A stretch of 64,000 bases of DNA from Aeoliella mucimassa (GCF_007748035.1 NZ_CP036278.1:4774001-4838000), one strand, 5' to 3'; shown: positions 18,696 to 27,688, counted from the stretch's first letter. Translations and numbers: made by a program. Notes: generated by a model not told the origin, from the letters alone.

Positions 18696-19841
18696 ATGCC
18701 GCCGCTTGTTATCGACATCCACCGCACCGACGACCTACGCGATGTAGTCCATCGCGCTGTACAGGCCCTGGTCGAAGGCAAACTCGTGGCCTTTCCCACC
18801 GAAACCGTCTATGGTGTCGCTGCCAGTGCTTGCAACGCCGAAGCGGTGGATCGGCTGCTAACCACCAAGAGTCGCGATCCTGGCTCCCCCTTCGCCCTGG
18901 CGATCAAAAGCGCCGGCGAGGCTCGCGATTATGCTCCCGACATGAGCCCGCTGGCTTACCGTCTGGCCCGCCGCTGTTGGCCTGGGCCGGTGACGCTGGT
19001 GGTTGATTGCGACGAAAAGCGAGGTTTGGTCGGTCAGCTGGCCCCCAGTGTTCGCCAGGCGGTCTGCCCTCAGGGGACCGTGGGCCTGCGAGTCCCGGCG
19101 AATCAGGTGCTGCTCGACGTACTGTGCATGATTAATGGCCCGCTCGCGCTGACGAGCGCCAATTTTAAAGGGGAGCCCGAGGCCATCAATGCCGACGACG
19201 TGATCAAGTCGCTCGGCGACAAAGTCGACCTGGTGCTCGACGATGGCCCCGCCCGCTACGGACGCCCCAGTTCGGTGGTGCGTGTGAATGGAAACAAGTT
19301 CTCGATCTTGCGTGAGGGTGTAGTGGGCAAACCGACTTTGGAGCGACTCGCACGATACATGGTGGTAATGGTTTGCACCGGCAATACCTGCCGCAGCCCG
19401 ATGGCCGAAGCCCTGATGCGAAAGGCCCTTTCCGACAAATTGGGCATTCCACTCGACGAAATGGACGCCCGCGGCGTGCTGGTCATGTCGGCCGGTCTGG
19501 CGGCCGCGCCGGGTTCGCCCCCCAGCACCGAGTCGGTGACAATGATGAAGGAGCACAGCCTGTCGATCGACGACCACCGCTCGCAACCGCTGACCGACCA
19601 GGTGCTGCGACACGCTGACCTGGTGCTGACGATGACTCGCAGCCATCTGCACGCGATCGCCCAGTCGAGCCCCGAAGCGGGAGCCAAAACCGAACCACTG
19701 ATGCCAGGCGGGGAAGACGTGGCCGACCCCATCGGTGGGCCGCTGGAAACCTACCGGGCGTGTGCCGAGCAAATTGCCAAAGGCGTGGATTATCACGCCG
19801 AACGCATCGCCGAAATCGTCCGAAGTACTGCTGCTGAATGA
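18696..19841 (+). CDS. TsaC/Sua5-type threonylcarbamoyl-AMP synthase fused to a low-molecular-weight tyrosine phosphatase
   Basis: A 381-residue fusion. Residues 1-205 are a YrdC/TsaC domain (FPTETVYGVA at 33-42, KSR at 58-60, GLRVP at 130-134, SAN at 154-156), which makes threonylcarbamoyl-AMP for the t6A modification of tRNA. Residues 220-381 are a low-molecular-weight protein tyrosine phosphatase: C-X5-R active site at Cys227-Arg233 (VCTGNTCRSPMAE) and general acid Asp344 (DVADPIG). The two functions are not obviously linked. An IS903-like element lies 41 bases upstream and may affect expression of an otherwise core gene. Confidence 0.9.
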   Translation: MPPLVIDIHRTDDLRDVVHRAVQALVEGKLVAFPTETVYGVAASACNAEAVDRLLTTKSRDPGSPFALAIKSAGEARDYAPDMSPLAYRLARRCWPGPVTLVVDCDEKRGLVGQLAPSVRQAVCPQGTVGLRVPANQVLLDVLCMINGPLALTSANFKGEPEAINADDVIKSLGDKVDLVLDDGPARYGRPSSVVRVNGNKFSILREGVVGKPTLERLARYMVVMVCTGNTCRSPMAEALMRKALSDKLGIPLDEMDARGVLVMSAGLAAAPGSPPSTESVTMMKEHSLSIDDHRSQPLTDQVLRHADLVLTMTRSHLHAIAQSSPEAGAKTEPLMPGGEDVADPIGGPLETYRACAEQIAKGVDYHAERIAEIVRSTAAE

Positions 19842-19929
19842 GTTTACTGCAATCACGGGCCATTCGGCTGCAACCATCGACATCCTAAATTCGGCGCACC
19901 CCCCACGTAACAAACAGCAGTTCTCCTGC

Positions 19930-19935
19930 TATAAT
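19930..19935 (+). promoter_or_regulatory. Possible -10 element before rpiB
   Basis: TATAAT lies 84 bases before the rpiB start and is a perfect -10 hexamer. No good -35 is seen at the expected distance. The call is tentative. Confidence 0.35.
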
Positions 19936-20018
19936 ATTTGGCATACTTCCCGCGGTGTCTTGTCCGTAGGTGCGGGAAGGTCTCAGCCTTTGTTCCCATG
20001 CGATAGGGACCCTAGCGA

Positions 20019-20480
20019 ATGCGTATAGCCGTTGCGAGCGACCACCGCGGTTTCCAGATCAAAGAGCAAATCGTTGACATGCTCCGCGATAAGGGCCACG
20101 ACGTGGAAGACGCGGGAACCACCGGGCCCGAGAGCGTTGACTATCCTGACTTTGCCGCGATCGTTGCTAAGAAAATTAGCAACGGCACCACTGATCGAGG
20201 CATCTTGATCTGCGGCACCGGCATCGGGATGGCGATTGCCGCCAATAAGTTCCCCGGCGTGCGGGCAGCTCCCTGCACCGACGAGGTGACCGCCGAAATC
20301 AGCCGTCGTCACAACGATCTGAATGTGTTGTGCCTGTCGGCCGACCTCATCTCGCCCCGTACGGTCGAGCGAATGATCGAAACCTGGGTAAATACCGAGT
20401 TTGAAGGGGGACGCCACCTTCGCCGGATCCAGAAGATCGACGAGCTGGAATGCTGCAAGAAGGATGGCGAGAACGAATAG
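20019..20480 (+). CDS. rpiB: Ribose-5-phosphate isomerase B
   Basis: A 153-residue sugar isomerase that interconverts ribose 5-phosphate and ribulose 5-phosphate in the non-oxidative pentose phosphate pathway. It begins MRIAVASDHRGF and carries the catalytic Cys65 in GILICGTGIGMAIAANK; RRHNDLNVLCLSA and the GGRHLRRI phosphate-binding end are also present. The length matches the family. It lies 24 bases before the glycerate kinase gene on the same strand, so the two may be co-transcribed, both in central carbon metabolism. Confidence 0.95.
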   Translation: MRIAVASDHRGFQIKEQIVDMLRDKGHDVEDAGTTGPESVDYPDFAAIVAKKISNGTTDRGILICGTGIGMAIAANKFPGVRAAPCTDEVTAEISRRHNDLNVLCLSADLISPRTVERMIETWVNTEFEGGRHLRRIQKIDELECCKKDGENE

Positions 20481-20504
20481 TCGCCCCTGAACTTTGCGAG
20501 TGCT

Positions 20505-21872
20505 ATGCCCACCGCTACCCAGCTTCGACGCGACGCACTAGCCATCTGGCAGGCGGGAGTCGACTCGGTGCTTGCCGACCGATTACTGGAGCGTGAAGTC
20601 CAGATTGACGGCCAATGGTTGCTTGTCGGCGACCAGGAGTTCGACCTCGAACCTGTCGGCCGCATTGTCGTGGTCGGAGCCGGCAAAGCGGGTGCCGCGA
20701 TGGCCCGCGGGCTCGAATCGGCCCTCGGCCCGCAGTTGCTCGCCGAGAAACAGGTAGAAGGCTGGGTGAACGTGCCCGCCGGAACGGTCACCCCCACCAC
20801 GGCCATCCACCTGCACCCCAGCCGCCCCGCGGGGGTCAACGAGCCCCGCCCTGAAGGGGTGGAGGGTTCGCGACAGATTCTCAACTTGGTTTCGTCGCTG
20901 GCTCCGAACGATTTGTGCCTATGCCTGCTTTCGGGAGGGGGATCGGCCCTGCTCCCAGCCCCCTCGGCTGGTGTTTCGCTGGCCGAGAAAATCGCGATCA
21001 CCCGGCTGCTTTCCGGCTCGGGAGCGACCATCGACCAGCTAAATGCAGTTCGGCGGCAGCTGAGCGACATCAAAGGGGGCGGGCTCGCCCGCGCCTGCAC
21101 GGCGAGCCAACTGGTGACGTTGGTGATTTCCGACGTGCTGGGCGATCCCCTGGAAACCATTGCCTCGGGGCCGACCTACCCGACAAAGGCCGGGCCGGAG
21201 GAAGCGATGCAGGTGCTGACCGAACTGGAGCTGCTCGAACACCCCGATCCGGTATCCATCGTCGAGTTCCTTCGCCGCCGGCTGGAAACGGGGCCTCACT
21301 CCCCTACCCCGGCGATAGCAGAGCTGCATCACGTGATTCTGGCCAACAATGCGACGGCCGTGGACGCGGCCGGCATCGAGGCCGAGCGTCGCGGGTACAA
21401 TCACGCCATGGACTGCGCAACCTCGTCGGAGGGGCCCGCTGAGGACGTAGGGCGGCATCTGGCCAGCATGGCCTTGTCGATGCGCGACACGCCCGGCGGC
21501 CCCAATTGCCTGATCACCGGCGGCGAGCCCACCGTGAAACTGGTGGCAAGCGACCAGCGAGGCCTGGGCGGCAGGAATCAGCAACTTGTCCTGGCAGCCA
21601 TCCAGGAGCTCGGCAATTGCCAGGGCATCGCCCTGCTCTCAGGCGGCACCGATGGCGAAGATGGCCCCACCGACGCTGCAGGAGCGTTTGTCGACGAGCA
21701 AGTGATTCGCCAGGCGCAGGCCGGCTCGCTGTCGGCTGCCGACTATCTGGCTCGCAACGACGCCTACCATTACTTCGAGCCGCTTCAGTCGCTCATCAAG
21801 ACCGGCCCGACCGGCACCAACGTCTGCGACTTGCGCGTGTTGGTGGTCGATCAACAACCAAAAGCCAAGTAG
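20505..21872 (+). CDS. Type-2 glycerate kinase (GckA/TtuD/MOFRL family)
   Basis: A 455-residue kinase that makes 2-phosphoglycerate from D-glycerate and ATP. The N-terminal domain has VVVGAGKAGAAMARG and GWVNVPAGTVTPT, then the active-site segment LCLLSGGGSALLPAP, and LVISDVLGDPLETIASGPT. The C-terminal MOFRL domain has GGEPTVKL, GGRNQQLVLA and LSGGTDGEDGPTDAAGAF. The length and all main motifs match the family. It follows rpiB closely on the same strand. Confidence 0.93.
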   Translation: MPTATQLRRDALAIWQAGVDSVLADRLLEREVQIDGQWLLVGDQEFDLEPVGRIVVVGAGKAGAAMARGLESALGPQLLAEKQVEGWVNVPAGTVTPTTAIHLHPSRPAGVNEPRPEGVEGSRQILNLVSSLAPNDLCLCLLSGGGSALLPAPSAGVSLAEKIAITRLLSGSGATIDQLNAVRRQLSDIKGGGLARACTASQLVTLVISDVLGDPLETIASGPTYPTKAGPEEAMQVLTELELLEHPDPVSIVEFLRRRLETGPHSPTPAIAELHHVILANNATAVDAAGIEAERRGYNHAMDCATSSEGPAEDVGRHLASMALSMRDTPGGPNCLITGGEPTVKLVASDQRGLGGRNQQLVLAAIQELGNCQGIALLSGGTDGEDGPTDAAGAFVDEQVIRQAQAGSLSAADYLARNDAYHYFEPLQSLIKTGPTGTNVCDLRVLVVDQQPKAK

Positions 21873-22089
21873 CTTTTGACTTTCTCCGCGATGTCGACCC
21901 CAGCGACATTCGTGTCACTTAGGTCGACAGGGCGATCACGTCCCGCGATTGCAGTTTTCTGTATTCGCAGGCTGTTTCCGCCGGTTTACTGCAGCATTCC
22001 ATTGACTTTTGGCAAATGGACCAATCATTGCAGTAGAGCCTAAGTTTAGCGACCTCTCACACTCCTTCCCCCACTCCGAGTAAAGCAAG

Positions 22090-23241
22090 ATGAGCATCCA
22101 TCGTACGATTGCCACCTGCGTGGCCGTCGCCTGCCTGGCGGCACTGGCCCCGCTGAGTTCCGCTGAGGAAACCGAAAACGCAAAGCTACAAGAGGTGGTT
22201 ACCAAGGGCCTCGATTACCTGCGTGAGACCGCTCAGGAGCCCTCCGGCATGATCTCCCCCCGCTCGGGATCGGGCATTACCTCGCTTTCGGTTACCGCGG
22301 CGCTCCGCCTGGGCGTGTCGCTCGACGATCCACTAGTCGCAAAAGGCTTGAAGGCCCTCGAAGGCGTCGTAAAGCCCGATGGCGGTATCTACTCCAGCCC
22401 ACGACTCAAGAACTACGAAACCTGCGTGGCGATCATGTGCTTTGCCGAGGCCAAGAACGTGGCCGGCGACGCTCGTTACGACGACATCCTGAACAACGCC
22501 GAGCGGTTCGTCCGCGGCCTGCAGATCGGCTCCGACGGGCAGGTCGACAAAGCCGATCCCGAGTTTGGCGGCGTCGGCTACAGCGGCAAGGAGCGACCCG
22601 ACCTGTCGAACACGGTCTACTTGCTCGAGGCCCTGCACGCCGTGGATACGCCAAGCAGCGACCCTGCGGTTCAGCGCGCCCTGACGTTTGTCTCCCGCTG
22701 CCAGAATCTGGACGCCGAGTTCAACGACACCAAGTTTGCCGCCCTGGTCGACGATGGTGGCTTCTACTACGTCATTCCGACCGAGAAGGTCGACCCTTCG
22801 ATTTCGGACCGCTATACCGAAAACGGTGGTCTGCGGAGCTATGGCTCGATGACCTACTCGGGCCTGAAGAGCCTAGTTTATGCGGGTTTGACCAAGGACG
22901 ATCCCCGCGCCACCGCGGCGCTGGAGTGGATTCGCGAGAACTACACGCTGGAGAGAAACCCCGGTCAGGGGACCGCTGGTCTGTATTACTACTACCACAC
23001 GTTTGCCAGTGCCCTGGCCGCGATGGGTGCCCCTGAGATCACCACCGCCGACGGCCAAAGCAAGCAATGGCAGAAAGAGCTGATCGACCATCTGGCCAAA
23101 ACCCAGCGAGACGATGGCTCGTGGGTCAACCAGAATCGCCAGTGGTTCGAGAACGATCCGGGCCTGTGCACCGCGTTTTCGCTGCTTTCGTTGAGCTACT
23201 GCGACGACGACCTGCAGCCCAGCAAGCCATCGGAAGAGTAA
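22090..23241 (+). CDS. Secreted prenyltransferase/terpene-cyclase-fold protein
   Basis: A 383-residue protein with a clear signal peptide (about residues 1-25, ending in SSAEE). The mature part consists of repeated helix pairs with the consensus GLDYLRETAQ, AALRLGVS, ETCVAIMCF, YLLEALHAV, WIRENYTLE and DGSWVNQNRQW, which is the alpha/alpha-toroid of squalene-hopene cyclase and prenyltransferase beta subunits. The catalytic DxDD motif of the cyclases is not seen, so it is probably a binding or structural protein. The membrane-protein gene follows after four bases. Confidence 0.75.
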   Translation: MSIHRTIATCVAVACLAALAPLSSAEETENAKLQEVVTKGLDYLRETAQEPSGMISPRSGSGITSLSVTAALRLGVSLDDPLVAKGLKALEGVVKPDGGIYSSPRLKNYETCVAIMCFAEAKNVAGDARYDDILNNAERFVRGLQIGSDGQVDKADPEFGGVGYSGKERPDLSNTVYLLEALHAVDTPSSDPAVQRALTFVSRCQNLDAEFNDTKFAALVDDGGFYYVIPTEKVDPSISDRYTENGGLRSYGSMTYSGLKSLVYAGLTKDDPRATAALEWIRENYTLERNPGQGTAGLYYYYHTFASALAAMGAPEITTADGQSKQWQKELIDHLAKTQRDDGSWVNQNRQWFENDPGLCTAFSLLSLSYCDDDLQPSKPSEE

Positions 23242-23245
23242 GGCT

Positions 23246-23995
23246 TTGAAACACTATTTGGTAAAGCTCGGCAGCATTGCCTGCTCCGGAGCCTGGATTG
23301 TTAACCTAACACTCTGGGTTGGTCTGGTCGGGTGGATCGCTACCCGGGCCGACTCGCTGAAGCAGCTCGAATCAACCCGGCTCAAGGCGTTGTCGCTGGT
23401 TTCGGCCGACGGCAACAGCCTAGCCGTTTACCAGTCGTGGTGGCCAACGTTGGCCATTGCTGCGGCCGCGGCTACTGGGCTGGTGATGCTGGCGAGCGTG
23501 CTCGTCGGGCCTCGCCGGTTCCGCTCGGTGCGGAGCTGGCTATTGCTGATGGTCGCTGCAGCCGGTTGGTTGACTTTGGGGCTCGGCACCGACGACCTGT
23601 ACTGGCAAGGGCAGCAGATGCGTGCCTCGCAGGCGGTCGATCCTTTGTCGGAGTTCGCCGAGCAGCTGGCCAGCCACTGGCCTGAGGACGATGGCGACTG
23701 GGACAACCTGGGCCCATTCCTGGCGTACCCCAAACCGGCGCCGACCAGCTTGCTGCTTGTCGGCACTCCTCAGCTGCCTGGCACCCGCTTCACCGTGTCG
23801 GCCATCGAACGCACACAGGACGGCGTGCTGCGGTTCGAGCTTGCCGGCGGCGAGCAACCTGCCTGGCTCGAATGGCAACCCGATGGCGGCCAGCCGGGCG
23901 ATTTCAAGAGCGGGCTCGAAACCCCCTATCGAGTCGATAAGCTGGCTCAGCTAACCTCCAAGTGGTACCTGGTGCACTACAACGTAGGGCGATAG
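23246..23995 (+). CDS. Membrane protein next to the secreted toroid protein
   Basis: A 249-residue protein with a TTG start (TTG AAA CAC), immediately after the previous stop and with GGAAGAGTAAGG just upstream. Three membrane helices are visible (about residues 15-33, 67-88 and 98-114), followed by an extracytoplasmic region of about 130 residues. No family is recognised. Its four-base spacing to the toroid protein gene points to co-expression. A terminator follows at 24025-24058. Confidence 0.7.
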   Translation: MKHYLVKLGSIACSGAWIVNLTLWVGLVGWIATRADSLKQLESTRLKALSLVSADGNSLAVYQSWWPTLAIAAAAATGLVMLASVLVGPRRFRSVRSWLLLMVAAAGWLTLGLGTDDLYWQGQQMRASQAVDPLSEFAEQLASHWPEDDGDWDNLGPFLAYPKPAPTSLLLVGTPQLPGTRFTVSAIERTQDGVLRFELAGGEQPAWLEWQPDGGQPGDFKSGLETPYRVDKLAQLTSKWYLVHYNVGR

Positions 23996-24024
23996 AAAAC
24001 GCGGTTCCTCCCTCTCAATGGAAA

Positions 24025-24058
24025 AAACCTCCGGCAAGGTTTCCCTCGCCGGAGGTTT
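24025..24058. terminator. Bidirectional Rho-independent terminator
   Basis: An 11-bp perfect stem (AAACCTCCGGC and its complement) with a 12-base loop lies between two convergent genes. The plus-strand side is followed by TTTCTTT and the minus-strand side by a run of U residues, so it can end both transcripts. Confidence 0.8.
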
Positions 24059-24088
24059 CTTTGAATCCTCTGTTGCTCAAGGCAACGA

Positions 24089-25600
24089 TCAGTCCCACCA
24101 CCATTGGTCGGGGCCGAGGGTATTGAGATCAAGCTGCTTACGTTGGCTGGCAACGCTGCCGTCTTCGTCCTTAAGCAGATTCTCCGACTCCAGAGCCTTG
24201 GTCGGACGCACTTCGACACCGCCGCCGATGGGGGTCATCAGGGTGCGACCCTTCCAGATGGCGTTCACAGCCGTGGCTACTTCGGCGGGAGCATTCAAGG
24301 TTTCGACGGGATACTGTTCTTCGCTGCCGAACAGGCTCATCGACCACCCCGCTTTGCTGTAGAGGTCGTGCTGCTGAATAAAGGCAGCTGCCACGGCCAT
24401 ATCGATGCAGTTACGCAGCTGAGCGAACACCGGCGATTGCTCGGCCAACTCAGGATAGGCCTTGGTAAACGCGGCTGTGTACTGCTGGCTGGCAGCATTC
24501 ACGCGGCCCGAAGTGGCCCGTCCGCCGTGCATGCTGATTACTTCGTTTTCGCCAACCAGCTTCACGCCTTGGCCGACGATCTGCATAGCGAGCGAGTCTT
24601 CCGCAGCACGCACACACTGGTAATCAGGCACAAAGTACCAACGTTCCATCGCGTTTCGCGACACCGCACCCGGGCGGGCGCGATCCACGTAGCTCTTCAG
24701 GCGAATGGGGGGTTGCTCCAGGTTGATGCCCATGAGCTTCATGCGGTAGTCGGCTTCGACCATCACTTGAGCGAAGTGGGTCGTCGCAGGAATACCACCG
24801 ATGGTGATCACTTGCTTGCCCATCGCTTCTTGCAGTTTGTTCACAATGAACTGCGTGTCGTTGGGCGTGGCCGAGCGACCGAACTGAGCGAGGAACTGCT
24901 GCATGCGTTGCAGGCCTTCCTCGGTGGGATCGATCGAGCAATACATCAAGGGAGCTTTGCCACCCGACTGTGCAGGGAACGCCCGCAAAGCGGTAATCAT
25001 GTCTTGCAGTTCCACCACCGGACGGCCGGTATTAAGGCCTCGCATCCGACCATCAAGGTCTTCCACCCAAGGCTCCGCGGGGCCAGCGACCACGATGTCG
25101 CCTGTCTCGGGATAGCAGAACACGTACTCGATGCGGGTCAAACCAGCGAGGTTCTTCATTACCTCGTCGGGACCACTCCCAGCGGCAATCTTCTTGGCAA
25201 TCGCCTGCTCCAGGCGAGTGAGCGAAACCTTACGCATCTCGCTGACCTTGGTCAGGTCGCCTTCGAGTCGGGCCATGGCCCCTTCGATGCGGGCGCGAGT
25301 GAGTTCGCCGGTGGGATCGTTAATCAATTCGCGGTGCATCACGCCATCGGCGTCGACCATCACGCCGCCAGCACGGCTGCCGTTTTGGTTGCCGCCGCTG
25401 GTGCCGCCGCCGAAGCCGCCACCGCCAAAGCCGCCGCCACCGCCGCCAAAACCACCACCACCGCCGCCGAAGCCGCCACCGCCAAAACCACCACCGCCGC
25501 CGAATTGGGCCAGCGAGGTGCTCGACAGGGTAATAGCTAAGACCACCGCTACAGCGGTAAAGAATTTACGGGAAATGCCTTGGAAGATTCGCAAGTCCAT
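24089..25600 (-). CDS. Secreted DUF1598 protein with a Gly-rich N-terminal repeat
   Basis: A 503-residue protein. A signal peptide (about residues 1-31) is followed by a glycine/phenylalanine-rich low-complexity run (33-66, mostly GGGFGG), then by a conserved domain with patterns such as GVMVDADGVMHR, LRKVSLTRLE, LTRIEYVFCYPETGDIVVAGPAE, TQFIVNKLQEAMGKQVITIGGIP and QWWWD at the end. I recognise this as the planctomycete DUF1598 type, of unknown function. It is monocistronic and leftward. The low-complexity run might be a flexible cell-surface linker. Confidence 0.8.
   Translation of the reverse strand: MDLRIFQGISRKFFTAVAVVLAITLSSTSLAQFGGGGGFGGGGFGGGGGGFGGGGGGFGGGGFGGGTSGGNQNGSRAGGVMVDADGVMHRELINDPTGELTRARIEGAMARLEGDLTKVSEMRKVSLTRLEQAIAKKIAAGSGPDEVMKNLAGLTRIEYVFCYPETGDIVVAGPAEPWVEDLDGRMRGLNTGRPVVELQDMITALRAFPAQSGGKAPLMYCSIDPTEEGLQRMQQFLAQFGRSATPNDTQFIVNKLQEAMGKQVITIGGIPATTHFAQVMVEADYRMKLMGINLEQPPIRLKSYVDRARPGAVSRNAMERWYFVPDYQCVRAAEDSLAMQIVGQGVKLVGENEVISMHGGRATSGRVNAASQQYTAAFTKAYPELAEQSPVFAQLRNCIDMAVAAAFIQQHDLYSKAGWSMSLFGSEEQYPVETLNAPAEVATAVNAIWKGRTLMTPIGGGVEVRPTKALESENLLKDEDGSVASQRKQLDLNTLGPDQWWWD
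25403..25504 (-). repeat. GGGFGG-type low-complexity coding repeat
   Basis: About 34 codons for Gly with Phe every 4-8 residues lie right after the signal peptide of the DUF1598 protein. On the plus strand it appears as a (CCGCCA)-like tract. Such tracts vary in length between strains by slippage. Confidence 0.8.
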
Positions 25601-25924
25601 CTGGGACCTCTGATTCGTCGTTAATGCCTACTTCGGTTCACGGGGGGCAGTCTAGATAAGGACCGCTACACTAGGAGCCAATACCCTCCGCGCTGCGGCT
25701 AGGAAATGCCCTAACTTGATACTAATCGGGGACTTTGGGCAAAGCAAGCAAACCGAGCCCACATTCGCCCATCGAAATAGGATTCGTAATACGAAAAATC
25801 GGTTCTCCCTTCCCGATCGGCGCCGACTCGCCAGAAACGCGGTCTGCCGCACGCCAAATTCTGCGGTCAGCCGATCCCCGGCAGCATTGTTTCCCACCGC
25901 TGAGCGAATTGATTCTGAAGGAAA

Positions 25925-26037
25925 ACCACGTCCTCTGGACGTGGTCATAATCAGGTGGCTACGCCGTACTTCCACTTTTTAAACAAATGAGCACGCCCTC
26001 CGGGCGTACACTTGAAAGCCCCCGGCTCTGCCGGGGG
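25925..26037. repeat. Cluster of three tight hairpins (IS200/IS605- or REP-like)
   Basis: Three perfect stems with 3-base loops lie within 113 bases: ACCACGTCC (9 bp, 25925-25945), ACGCCC (6 bp, 25993-26007) and CCCCCGGC (8 bp, 26019-26037). Single-strand hairpins like these are recognised by tyrosine (HUH) transposases. No transposase gene is present beside them, so this could be a miniature derivative. The call is structural; the family is inferred. Confidence 0.5.
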
Positions 26038-26060
26038 ATCATTTACTCCCACCGCCCCCC

Positions 26061-26265
26061 AATAGATTCCCAATTTACCCACCGATGGGAAAATTGAATC
26101 TCCGCCCACGCTACAAAACCAGGGTTTTTCGCTCTCGAATAGATTCCCATTTCCCAAAACGCATCGAGTGGGAATCTATTCCCCCGCTGGGAATCTATCG
26201 TAAGTTGTTTGTTAGCAATAAGTTGCATCAACACCTCCGTCGAAAGTGCCCAAAATAGATTCCCA
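26061..26265. repeat. AATAGATTCCCA repeat cluster
   Basis: Forward copies of AATAGATTCCCA start at 26061, 26138 and 26254. Inverted copies (TGGGAATCTAT) lie at 26169 and 26188. A companion block ATGGGAAAATTGAAT lies at 26085. The same two blocks are seen near 60677-60704. No open reading frame of weight covers the cluster. Confidence 0.75.
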
Positions 26266-26812
26266 TGGGTGGGAAACTATTTTGGGGAGGGGACGGATTG
26301 GGGATTTCGGATTGCGGATTGCGGAATGGGGGTAAGCGGATGTCATTCTGAGGGAGCTTCCAGCGACTGAAGAATCTCGCCTGCAGCTTAAAGCCTACAG
26401 CTTTGACACACGCGCAGCAGCAAACGCCCGCGCAGCCGAAATCGGGCTCGGAGAACCCTCCTACAGCGCGCTTGCGTGATAGATGGTTTCATGGATTTCA
26501 TGTTCACTCGACTAGATCTTTCCATCCTCCTCCAACAACGAACTACTGACCACAAACAACGGACCAAACAACACCTGTCCATTAGAACACCACACGTGGC
26601 CAATTCCCAGCGAAATCCGGTGAGAATCCAAACACCAATTTCACCCTCTGCTGGCCCATTTTCAGGAACAGGGGTTGGGCTATCAGGCCCGGGGAGGGGA
26701 GTATTTGAGAATGGAGCGGCGATCCACTCGAGAGGACCGAACCGGTAGGCAGAGCACAAGACTGTCGGTGCCACGCCCGCTGTAAGTTAGCGGGCTGCTT
26801 GTGCGGGGTCGC

Positions 26813-27244
26813 CTACCAAAGCTGCCACCACTTCTTCTGCGGTGATGGATTCGATCGCGGGAGATCGGAGGTTCTCATCGGCACGGTGGAGTTCACGTTT
26901 TGACGGGGTGCCGTCGGCCTCGGTCTCAGCTTGCCGACATCGGTGTCGGAGACATATTCCACCCGCAGCACCACGGCCCCTAGCTGTAGCCGGTCGCCGG
27001 TCATCAGTACCGAGCGGCTCACCTTCTCGTCGTTCACGTAGGTGCCATTCATCGAATTCAGATCGTGCACCTCCAACGACCCTTCGCCATCGAGATGCAA
27101 CTCGCAATGGTAGCGGCTGATCGAATGGTGGTTGATCATCACGTCGTTGTTGGGTTCCCGCCCCAGGGTGGCCGGCAAGTGCAACGACCAATCCCTTTCC
27201 TCCAGCCCGTTCAGTCGGTTATCGGCAGACAATCTGTATTGCAT
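26813..27244 (-). CDS. FHA-domain protein
   Basis: A 143-residue protein with a forkhead-associated domain, which binds phosphothreonine peptides. The conserved residues are in LGREPNNDVMINHHSISRYHCEL (about residues 26-48) and NSMNGTYVNDEKVS (about 61-74): the Gly-Arg, Ser-x-x-His and Asn-Gly sites are present. A Pro/Arg-rich tail ends in KKWWQLW. The frame is open to 27373, but the ATG at 27244 directly precedes the FHA core. No kinase or partner gene is adjacent. Confidence 0.9.
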   Translation of the reverse strand: MQYRLSADNRLNGLEERDWSLHLPATLGREPNNDVMINHHSISRYHCELHLDGEGSLEVHDLNSMNGTYVNDEKVSRSVLMTGDRLQLGAVVLRVEYVSDTDVGKLRPRPTAPRQNVNSTVPMRTSDLPRSNPSPQKKWWQLW

Positions 27245-27615
27245 GTTGACACCCGCCTTCGAAAAGTGTGAGTATCGGTCGTTAACGAATGGCGCGCAAG
27301 CAGCACGCGAGACAAGTCCTCTACCGTTGATTGTAGTCGAAAAAGGGGAACCGACTATTCGTAAAAACCCCAATTACTGCAGCGGGGAACCGCTCCCGAC
27401 CCCACTGAAGTAGGCTGCGCCCGCCATGAAGTCGCTGAGATCTACTCTCGGCGCAGCCCCCTCGTGCAGTTCGCTCAGCCCCCGACACGCCGAGGGTGAT
27501 GCAAACGAGGCTGATTCGGAGATCGCCGATTTGATTGAGGTTGTGACATCCTCAGCGACTTAACTACGTGCCTCCAAAACGCGTAGGCGTGTCACGCTTG
27601 GGGTAGGTTCATCTC
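27245..27615. other. Intergenic stretch before the REP/RAYT remnant
   Basis: No gene is supported. A short inverted pair AAGTCGCTGA (27426 area) and TCAGCGACTT (27553 area) is present but may be chance. Confidence 0.5.
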
Positions 27616-27647
27616 AGCCGCGGAGCGGCGGCAGCACATAGCCCGGG
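27616..27647 (+). repeat. Left inverted REP-like arm
   Basis: A 32-base GC-rich sequence starting AGCCGCGGAGCGGC; its reverse complement recurs at 27950-27981 with one mismatch. It can form an internal hairpin (GCCGC-GGA-GCGGC). Confidence 0.85.
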
Positions 27648-27688
27648 GCGTGAGCCACGGGACAGAGATGAACGAGCGCGGCGATCGG

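Larger units (their letters stand above)
25601..26812. other. Gene-poor stretch of 1.2 kb
   Basis: It contains no convincing gene. It holds the hairpin cluster (25925-26037) and the AATAGATTCCCA cluster (26061-26265). A short run of GGATTGCGGATTGC lies near 26310, and a stretch starting TGTCATTCTGAGGGAG at 26341 resembles a widespread short intergenic repeat. Small frames such as 26388-26774 on the minus strand lack coding character and are ignored. Confidence 0.7.

Noticed and set aside
20309-21160. Minus-strand Ser-rich frame of 283 codons
   Set aside because: It is antisense to rpiB and the glycerate kinase, whose motifs are clear.
24104-25540. Plus-strand frame of 478 codons with an Ala/Thr-rich end
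   Set aside because: It is the antisense of the DUF1598 gene; the Ala-rich end is the complement of the glycine repeat.
26043-26234. Small minus-strand frame over the AATAGATTCCCA cluster
   Set aside because: Its content is explained by the repeat blocks.
26061-26265. CRISPR array
   Set aside because: Repeats are short, irregularly spaced and in both orientations; there are no cas genes.
26388-26774. Minus-strand frame of 128 codons in the gene-poor stretch
   Set aside because: No start signal, no family pattern and it lies among repeats.
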